Shown here: piece after piece, positions 46,201 to 51,485 of the stretch | Numbering within the stretch: the stretch's first letter is position 1 | Layout: every line of letters starts with the position of its first letter | Assembly: GCA_029882975.1 (NCBI GenBank) | Contig: JAOUJW010000039.1 | Location: forward strand, 1 to 51,485 | DNA: 51,485 nt | Source: Gammaproteobacteria bacterium | GTDB lineage: Bacteria; Pseudomonadota; Gammaproteobacteria; SZUA-152 | Reading direction: 5' to 3' | Position numbers and translations under genes: made by a program | Notes under the pieces: generated by a model | The model's input: the letters and a program-made list of their open reading frames with translations, nothing else | What the model was told of the DNA's origin: nothing | Databases searched by the model: none

Positions 46201-49200
46201 CCATCGCTGTATGGCAACACGTCAACGGTACCAACACGCTTTGGTCCAACCAATATCAAACCGGTGTTTGGGGCACAGCGCAACAAGTGGACAGCGGCAG
46301 CACCACGTCATCTCAACCGCAAGTAGCCTTGGACAACAATGGCGGTGCACTGGCCGTATGGCAACAAACGGATGTTGCCGGTGAAAACCTCTGGTCGGCT
46401 CGCCTGAGCGGTGGCAGTTGGAACGCCGTAGAAATCATCGACACGGAAAACACCGGCGACGCTCTGGGCGCGCAACTGGCCATGAACAGCAACGGCGACG
46501 CCGTCCTGTCCTGGCACCAGTACAACGGTACCGTGTCCAATGTCTGGGGTAACCACTACAAGATTGGCAACGCCGGTATACCCAACATCGCACCGGTAGC
46601 CCATGCAGGAACCGACCAAAGCGTCAGCGAAACCGACCTCAGTGTCAGCCTTGACGCTACCACCTCAATGGATCAGGACGGCTCCATCACCGCCTATAGC
46701 TGGACCCAAACGGCAGGCCCTGCCGTCACGCTGACGGGTGCCGCGACTGCCACCGCAAGCTTTGCACCGGTTGCCGTGTACCAGGACACTGTGCTGACGT
46801 TCCAAATAAGCATCACCGACGATGACGCGGCAATATCCACAGCCACAATGAACGTCACCCTGCTCAACACCAACCCGGACGACGACGGCGACGGTATAGA
46901 CGATGCTTGGGAAATGCAATATTTCGGTAACCTGAATCAAAACGGCTCCGCCGATGGTGATTTGGACGGCTTCACCGATTTGCAGGAATACCAACAACAA
47001 ACCAATCCCACATTGGCCACTCCAAATGCGCCAACGGATCTACAAAGCACGCCTAATGAAAACCAGGTCGGGTTGCAATGGAGTCCGGTTGCCGGGGCGA
47101 CTTCATATAACTTGTATTGGAGTACGTCGCCAGATGTTAATAAAACGAATGCCACAAAAGTTAGCAATGTGAGTAGTCCCCATGTGCAAACAGGATTGAT
47201 AAACGGAGCCACGTATTACTACCGGATCACGGCAGCAGGCAGCGACGAGTCGGTCGTCTCCAGTGAAGTGAGTTCAACGCCAAGCTGGTTGGCGTGGAAA
47301 CAACCCACAACACTTAATTCAGGAAATGACTTAAATTCCAGTTTCAACGCAAGACTGGATTTTAATGATAATGGGTTCGGTATTGCTGCTTGGGTACAAG
47401 ACGATACCAGTGGATCTCCCACAGTATATGTTAGTCAATATACGCCAGGCAGTGGATGGGGTACCGCGCTGGATCTAACCCCTGTCGACACCGCTTCAGG
47501 GTATGTAGATGTTGGTATTGATAATCAAAACAACGCGATTGTAGTGTGGACCCAAATTGGGAGCGGAATGGTCAATATTTATAGCAAACGCTATACATCG
47601 GCAACGCAATGGGGGGTTGCCGAAGAGTTAAACAATGAAGTCGCCGGGGACTATGTTCAACACATTGAACTAGAAATGGTTGCAAACGGGTCAGCTTTTG
47701 TAACTTGGAATGTGAGCAATAGCGGAAACCAAAGTCAATGGGCACGGCGATACGACAGCGTATCCGGATGGGGTGCAGTACAGAGCGTGGACGATGGTAT
47801 CGGTAACAGTTATTTTGCTTCGTTGGCAGTTGGTAATAATGGCGATGCGGTTTTGGTCTGGCGTAATGTGCAATCGGGCCTGTATAGCGTGTGGAACAAG
47901 CGTTATCAAGAAGGAAGCGGGTGGAGTGTGTCACAAGCATTAGTTACGGGAAATGCAACTACAGTTTATACGTGGCCGAACGTAGCTATGGATAATAACG
48001 GTGTTGCGGTTGCTGTTTGGAATGAGGTGGACATTACTATTCCAACGCAGCACACTTATCGAGTCTGGTCAAGTCACTATAGCCCTGGTACGGGATGGAA
48101 TGCAGAGCAACTCTTGGACAACAACGCGACGGGAACAGCAGCGTTCAGACCGATGGTGGCTATAAATAACAACGGTACAGTGGCGGCTACCTGGTTGCAA
48201 GCAGACGTTGACAGTTCCGGTTCTATCGTTGAATCCGCCGAGGATATAAAAGTTGCAATCTATGAAACTGCAACAGGGTGGGGAAGTGTGTCAACCATCG
48301 GCAACAACTATTTACCCATTTATGGATGGGCCAGAAATATTGTGTTGGATTCCTTTGGAAACATCACACTTACATGGCAAGAGGCGTTACGCAATCTATG
48401 GGGGTTACATTATGTGGCGGGTAAAGGCTGGAATCAGAAAACTCTATTGAATAAAAACCCCACCAAGGCGTACAACAGCCCGCGACCTCACGATTTGGTT
48501 TTGCAGCCCAATGGTAAAGCTGTCGCAATGTATTTGGATAAATGGGGCTCACCCCAAGTCAGTAATAGCGACTTGTTTGACGCACCGTCAACGGCTGATG
48601 CAGGAACAGATCAGCAGGCTTATGCAAACGATACGCTTAGTTTAAACGGGTCTTTATCCAGCGGACCTATATCCGCTTATCATTGGCGTCACTATTATAG
48701 CTTGGTAGATGATGCCGGTCTGTCCAGCGCAGATCAAATTACCGGCAATTTTACCGTACCGCAGATAACCGCGGGGACGGAGTTTCTTTTTGCTTTGATA
48801 ACAACCAGTGTCCAAGGCGCGTTGGCAACTGATGTTACAAAAGTGACTGTTTTGGAATCGGATAGCGACAATGACGGGCTACACGATCAATGGGAACTTA
48901 ACAATTTTGGCAACTTGGGGTATGAAGCTGCAATGGACCCGGATTTGGACGGAGTGAGTAACTATGATGAATATAGTAGTGGTACTGATCCCAATACGCC
49001 CAACGCGCCAACTGCTCCAGCTGTTGTTCATACCGCAGGGGCAGACACCGCCGTTAAAGTTGCCTGGTCGGGTTCCGGAGGTGCAAGCAGTTATAATCTG
49101 TATTGGGCAACCACTCCAGGAGTGACCAAAGCCACAGGTAACAAGATTACAGGTGTTAGCAGCACTTTTAACCATACAGGTCTAACTGGTGGCAGTACAT

Positions 49201-50498
49201 ATTATTATGTTGTAACTGCGGTTAATGGGTATGGAGAATCGTCGGATTCCGTAGAGTCCAGCGCAACCACGGGTACCAAAGCGTGGGCCACATCCACTTT
49301 AGAGCTAAATGTAGATACCGCAACGGAACCCCGGGTCGCTGTCAGTGACAACGGCAGTGCTATGACGGTTTGGCAGCAACTCAACGGCGGTTCAGACTAT
49401 TTTTGGGCCAACCCATATGACAAGACTATAGGCTGGAATGGTGCCAGTACATTAACCAGCGCAGTAGGGCCAAGACAGATGCAAATGGATCCATGGGGTA
49501 ACACATTGGTGGCGATAAATATGCTAGCGGGGTACATCTATTCTTGGAATTTTAATGGAACTGCATGGACGCCAAAGCAAATATACAATCCTGTGGCAGG
49601 GCATAACTTTTTTAGAGATATCAGCCTGGATATGAATAACCAAGGCGAGGCTATTCTTGCGGCAATAACAACGGACAACGTACTGGTTTCGTTCCGGTTT
49701 GTTAACAGCGCCTGGATGGTAAGCCCCATAACCGGATATCTTGATACTGCTACCGTAGCAACAGCTGCCCCACCTGTGTCTCAATCCGTCACAATAGATA
49801 ATAATGGCAATTCCATCGTCATCTGGACCCAATCCGACGGACTACGAACCAACGTCTGGGCCAGCCGTTATTCCAACTTGAAATACGCTTGGGATACACC
49901 GGTCCTGATAGAAACCACCGACCTGGGTGATGCCACCAATCCCTCCATTAAGATGGATGCTAACGGTAACGCCATCGCCATTTGGCAACAATCCGATGGC
50001 AGCGTAAACAGCCTATGGTCAAACCGCTACGTCAACGGTTCCGGTTGGGGTACCGCGCAATTAGTGGAGTCCTCAGCAGAGGAAAGTCAAAATCCCAAAT
50101 TAGGTATCGATTTGAACGGCGACGCCGTTGTTGTTTGGGAGCAGGGCGCACCGGTCAACGCCATTGGCACCAACCGCTTTAGCGCTACCGGTGGCTGGGC
50201 TGCATCCGGCACCATACCACTGGCAGGCGGCACCAGCGCACCCAACAGCCCCACTTTAGGCGTGTCACCAAGTGGAGATGCTTGGTTAAGTTATATCGCC
50301 AGTAAATCCGGGAAGACCTACGTTCGCGCCAACACCTTCACCCCTGCAAGCGGGTGGGGTGCCATGCAAACACTCAATAGCAACGGCAACTCCAACAGCA
50401 ACCCCGATATTGCCGTGAACGCAAAAGGCGAAGCATTCCTCGTCTATGAAGAATGGGACGGCGTACGCAACAACATTATTTCGCAAGTACGCAAATAA
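43236..50498 (+). CDS. Giant secreted protein with triplicated TSP3-Fn3-beta-propeller unit
   Basis: 2420 residues. Signal peptide ends A-M-A-E-A (about residue 33). The next 320 residues form a conserved domain opening V-K-I-E-I-K-Q-E-L-T-L-E-R-Q, which I recall from proteins encoded beside RHS genes. A cadherin-like Ig domain follows (44630-44900). Three units then repeat: a calcium-binding TSP3-like segment (D-x-D-G-D-G with W-E and F-G-x-L), an Fn3 domain (S-Y-N-L-Y-W), and a propeller of about eight blades with consensus D-x-N-G-N-A-x-A-V-W. Units start near 44900, 46870 and 48860; the first two are followed by PKD-like domains. ATG 43236 overlaps the previous stop by one base, with GGGAGG upstream, so translation is coupled. 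Surface binding or structural role inferred. Confidence 0.9.
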   Translation: MFIRCNQSKRSSHLPVVLALLGLLVLPAQAMAEAVCAVVKIEIKQELTLERQAFEAVMRINNGLENASLTNVNIDVLFTDETGQAVLASSDPNAVDAPGADVKFFLAAPDFLNIDAIDGTGWVAPASTAEIRWTIIPTVDAGGTLPSGVLYFVGATLSYDLAGETKVTNVTPDSIYVKPLPVLALDYFLPRDVYADDPFTTEVEASEPFSLGVRVKNTGAAAANNVKIDSAQPAIVDNDLGLAIKFQILNSQVDERAVANSLLLDFGSIESNRASNGRWNMITTLSGKFTDFTANIAHADELGGALTSLIPESAIHTRQLVRDVLVDLPGRDLVRDYLALDIFNPAVSDVPVLTVYESTGLDTAVVNQSASVTLTPNGTDGTYDYQTLSTPLTSGFMYVQLVDPYGGTRPIAFALRNDGKNIPKDNVWLSKTFDSGTLTWSYFINLFDATSSSNTYSIAFAALPQPPVLTVATNVVTFETNPTTIPASATDPDGTTPALSVESLPGGASFTDHANGTGDLNWTPAVGQAGIYNVMFVASDGLRNTRTAVAITVNPAWDTDGDGMDDDWEREHFGDLSRDGTGDFDGDGISDLEEYLSGFNPTLIPPTSPSGFSGAPGNAEITLSWFTDPTASYNLYWSNTPGVTKNSNLIAGVASPYVHTALLNDQTYYYAISAVGAGGESALSVELSVTTGLRKWDGPALLESDNSNDALNNHTAFNAQGSGVVVWQHWDGALYNISARHYSTSGGWSAAAALIETDNSGDAVNPKVAMDANGNAMAVWRHHDGLRYNLVAARYLSGIWQAVTPLEINDYDAFEPHIVSDTNGNFIALWSHSDATSTDPNEVWSSRFDSSTGLWSTAVKVENNATMYALSTGIAANTDGSATAVWVQSNDASNYEIWVNQFDPIAGWSTAQQIRASVTGDATQPIVQARVATDGNGNATVVWFENDTLRTNIWARHYNGTWGTAALIETNDTGPAYAPHISMNANGDAIAVWQHVNGTNTLWSNQYQTGVWGTAQQVDSGSTTSSQPQVALDNNGGALAVWQQTDVAGENLWSARLSGGSWNAVEIIDTENTGDALGAQLAMNSNGDAVLSWHQYNGTVSNVWGNHYKIGNAGIPNIAPVAHAGTDQSVSETDLSVSLDATTSMDQDGSITAYSWTQTAGPAVTLTGAATATASFAPVAVYQDTVLTFQISITDDDAAISTATMNVTLLNTNPDDDGDGIDDAWEMQYFGNLNQNGSADGDLDGFTDLQEYQQQTNPTLATPNAPTDLQSTPNENQVGLQWSPVAGATSYNLYWSTSPDVNKTNATKVSNVSSPHVQTGLINGATYYYRITAAGSDESVVSSEVSSTPSWLAWKQPTTLNSGNDLNSSFNARLDFNDNGFGIAAWVQDDTSGSPTVYVSQYTPGSGWGTALDLTPVDTASGYVDVGIDNQNNAIVVWTQIGSGMVNIYSKRYTSATQWGVAEELNNEVAGDYVQHIELEMVANGSAFVTWNVSNSGNQSQWARRYDSVSGWGAVQSVDDGIGNSYFASLAVGNNGDAVLVWRNVQSGLYSVWNKRYQEGSGWSVSQALVTGNATTVYTWPNVAMDNNGVAVAVWNEVDITIPTQHTYRVWSSHYSPGTGWNAEQLLDNNATGTAAFRPMVAINNNGTVAATWLQADVDSSGSIVESAEDIKVAIYETATGWGSVSTIGNNYLPIYGWARNIVLDSFGNITLTWQEALRNLWGLHYVAGKGWNQKTLLNKNPTKAYNSPRPHDLVLQPNGKAVAMYLDKWGSPQVSNSDLFDAPSTADAGTDQQAYANDTLSLNGSLSSGPISAYHWRHYYSLVDDAGLSSADQITGNFTVPQITAGTEFLFALITTSVQGALATDVTKVTVLESDSDNDGLHDQWELNNFGNLGYEAAMDPDLDGVSNYDEYSSGTDPNTPNAPTAPAVVHTAGADTAVKVAWSGSGGASSYNLYWATTPGVTKATGNKITGVSSTFNHTGLTGGSTYYYVVTAVNGYGESSDSVESSATTGTKAWATSTLELNVDTATEPRVAVSDNGSAMTVWQQLNGGSDYFWANPYDKTIGWNGASTLTSAVGPRQMQMDPWGNTLVAINMLAGYIYSWNFNGTAWTPKQIYNPVAGHNFFRDISLDMNNQGEAILAAITTDNVLVSFRFVNSAWMVSPITGYLDTATVATAAPPVSQSVTIDNNGNSIVIWTQSDGLRTNVWASRYSNLKYAWDTPVLIETTDLGDATNPSIKMDANGNAIAIWQQSDGSVNSLWSNRYVNGSGWGTAQLVESSAEESQNPKLGIDLNGDAVVVWEQGAPVNAIGTNRFSATGGWAASGTIPLAGGTSAPNSPTLGVSPSGDAWLSYIASKSGKTYVRANTFTPASGWGAMQTLNSNGNSNSNPDIAVNAKGEAFLVYEEWDGVRNNIISQVRK
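44900..46590 (+). repeat. TSP3-Fn3-propeller unit 1
   Basis: TSP3-like segment 44905-45060 (D-D-D-W-E-R-E-H-F-G-D-L), Fn3 45060-45315, and a propeller of eight blades to 46590. G+C-rich throughout: hand count of 46021-46080 gives 38 of 60 G or C. Followed by a PKD-like domain at 46590-46870. Confidence 0.8.
46870..48580 (+). repeat. TSP3-Fn3-propeller unit 2
   Basis: TSP3-like segment (D-D-A-W-E-M-Q-Y-F-G-N-L), Fn3 from about 47030, propeller of about eight blades from 47285. Composition falls soon after 47030 from G+C-rich to A+T-richer. A degenerate PKD-like domain follows at 48590-48855. Confidence 0.8.
48860..50495 (+). repeat. TSP3-Fn3-propeller unit 3
   Basis: TSP3-like segment (H-D-Q-W-E-L-N-N-F-G-N-L), Fn3 49010-49280, propeller from 49285 to the end of the protein. 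The first half is A+T-richer (23 of 60 G or C in 49501-49560); from about 49790 the sequence becomes G+C-rich again and resembles unit 1 blades. Confidence 0.8.
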
Positions 50499-50525
50499 CG
50501 ATTAGACCAAAACCAGGACATCGCA

Positions 50526-51485
50526 ATGCGACATTTGATAAAAACAATCACTCTAAATTTCCAGGCCTTGCTGCTACTGGGGCTGCTCTGCCAACCGGCC
50601 GTGGCGGACGTGGAACTGCCCCGGGGCGAATACCACGAAACCACCACCGACCTGCAAGTGAAAGTCCTGGGCGGGGCCATCAAACTGCAACGCACCTGGT
50701 ACGGTGGTCGCTGGCACTTCAGCCGCCCCTGGAATCCGCTGGTCTTTGAAATCAGCACCCTGGATGCCAGCGTCAAAAGCATTACTCTCAATGACGATGT
50801 CTACACCCGCAGCGCCGACGGCAACACCTACATTTTTGACGAACGCCACACCATCAGCGTCACCGCCGGCGGCTACCGTTACCAGGACCGCGACGCCAAC
50901 TGGGTGGAATACGACAACACCGGCAAGCCCACCCGTTACGGTGACCGGCGCAACCTTTATGTACACTTTATCTACGACCCGGTCATCACCAACCGTCTCA
51001 TCGGCGTATCCGACCACAACAGCGCCCAAGTCCTGTGGATCGAATACAACACAGACAATCAACTCATCAGCGCCCGCGATCACCTGGACCCGGTCCAGTC
51101 CCGACAGGTCACCTATAACTACACCGGCGACTACCTCACCCAGGTCATCGACGTACTGGGCAATGCCTGGCTCTACAGCTACACCGACACCATCGCCTCC
51201 CAGCAAAAAACCATCACCCACGCCGATCCCACCGTCCCGGCCGCTACCTACGGCTACACCCCCAACGTCAGCCGCACTACATTACTGAGCACTAAAACCG
51301 ACCCCGATGGGCGTATCACCACCATCGGCTACGACGTCGCCAAACGCGCCGCCTCGGTCAAACGCGCCGACGCCAGCGGCATCAACTATATATACGACTA
51401 CGACAAAACCAAAAAACAATACTACACCCGCCGCACCTACAGCAGCGGCAAAATCCTGGAACACTGGTACGACAGCGAAGGGGAA
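50526..51485 (+). CDS. RHS/YD-repeat protein (partial, 5' part)
   Basis: 320 codons from ATG 50526 to the window edge with no stop. A signal peptide of 27 residues ends A-V-A. The mature N-terminus V-E-L-P-R-G-E-Y-H-E-T-T-T-D-L is followed by R-T-W-Y-G-G-R-W, as in RHS family proteins, and YD-type repeats begin (L-I-G-V-S-D-H, Y-N-Y-T-G-D-Y-L-T-Q-V-I-D-V-L-G-N, I-G-Y-D-V-A-K-R). AGGA lies seven bases upstream, 27 nt after the stop of the second giant gene. RHS proteins form a beta-cage shell and usually end in a variable toxin or effector domain; that end, and any immunity gene, lies beyond the window. Exported by a signal peptide rather than by a PAAR or VgrG link. Confidence 0.9.
   Translation, partial: MRHLIKTITLNFQALLLLGLLCQPAVADVELPRGEYHETTTDLQVKVLGGAIKLQRTWYGGRWHFSRPWNPLVFEISTLDASVKSITLNDDVYTRSADGNTYIFDERHTISVTAGGYRYQDRDANWVEYDNTGKPTRYGDRRNLYVHFIYDPVITNRLIGVSDHNSAQVLWIEYNTDNQLISARDHLDPVQSRQVTYNYTGDYLTQVIDVLGNAWLYSYTDTIASQQKTITHADPTVPAATYGYTPNVSRTTLLSTKTDPDGRITTIGYDVAKRAASVKRADASGINYIYDYDKTKKQYYTRRTYSSGKILEHWYDSEGE

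Noticed and set aside
45316-46590. Regular repeats resembling a CRISPR-like or satellite array
   Set aside because: The period is about 150 bp and in frame; the repeats are propeller blades within one open reading frame.

Overview
The window reads as a chromosomal segment of a Gram-negative bacterium, most likely a gammaproteobacterium of moderate G+C. The reasons are an outer-membrane phospholipase A, an Fe-S type CbiX, CbtA/CbtB cobalt uptake, a multi-PAS hybrid kinase, and a GGDEF enzyme with a CHASE sensor. The exact lineage cannot be read from the sequence alone. No tRNA, rRNA, CRISPR array, transposase or phage gene was seen.

Region 1 (1-5.6 kb, minus strand) is a cobalamin operon. A sigma70-like promoter and a cobalamin riboswitch lead into cbtB, cbtA, cobO, cobB/cbiA, cobM/cbiF, cbiX and cobH/cbiC; the last runs off the left edge. 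Cobalt uptake, early cobalt insertion, ring methylation, methyl migration, amidation and adenosylation are co-expressed and shut down together by B12.

Region 2 (5.7-12.5 kb) is a mixed stretch: an orphan five-PAS hybrid histidine kinase, pldA in the opposite direction, a four-helix membrane protein, a MANRAYLY-type unknown and a membrane-anchored unknown.

Region 3 (12.5-21.5 kb, minus strand) is a tightly overlapping operon. In order it encodes a coiled-coil protein, an unknown cytoplasmic protein, an AAA+ ATPase, a second unknown, a multi-pass membrane protein with an in-frame 15-bp repeat, and a single-pass membrane protein with a large extracytoplasmic part that is split by a frameshift. 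A secreted jacalin-like lectin with a near-perfect ribosome binding site and its own terminator lies downstream. A promoter followed directly by a 16-bp palindrome precedes the operon. I do not recognise this gene set as a named system, and it is my first candidate for an undescribed one.

Region 4 (21.5-27.3 kb) holds an M50B-like membrane peptidase, fragments of a propeller lipoprotein, a VanZ-like protein and a CHASE-GGDEF diguanylate cyclase on the minus strand. On the plus strand it holds a short soluble chemoreceptor-like protein next to an ODP-type (diiron, metallo-beta-lactamase fold) protein, a probable oxygen or redox sensing pair.

Region 5 (27.4 kb to the right edge, plus strand) is a secreted or surface locus: a rhodanese-like protein without its catalytic cysteine, a transglutaminase-like protein with an intact triad, a paralogue with a broken triad, a 4196-residue parallel beta-helix/Fn3/Ig protein ending in a Cys-rich tail, a 2420-residue protein with a triplicated TSP3-Fn3-beta-propeller unit, and the start of an RHS/YD-repeat protein. 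Base composition changes sharply inside the two giant genes, which points to exchange of internal domains.
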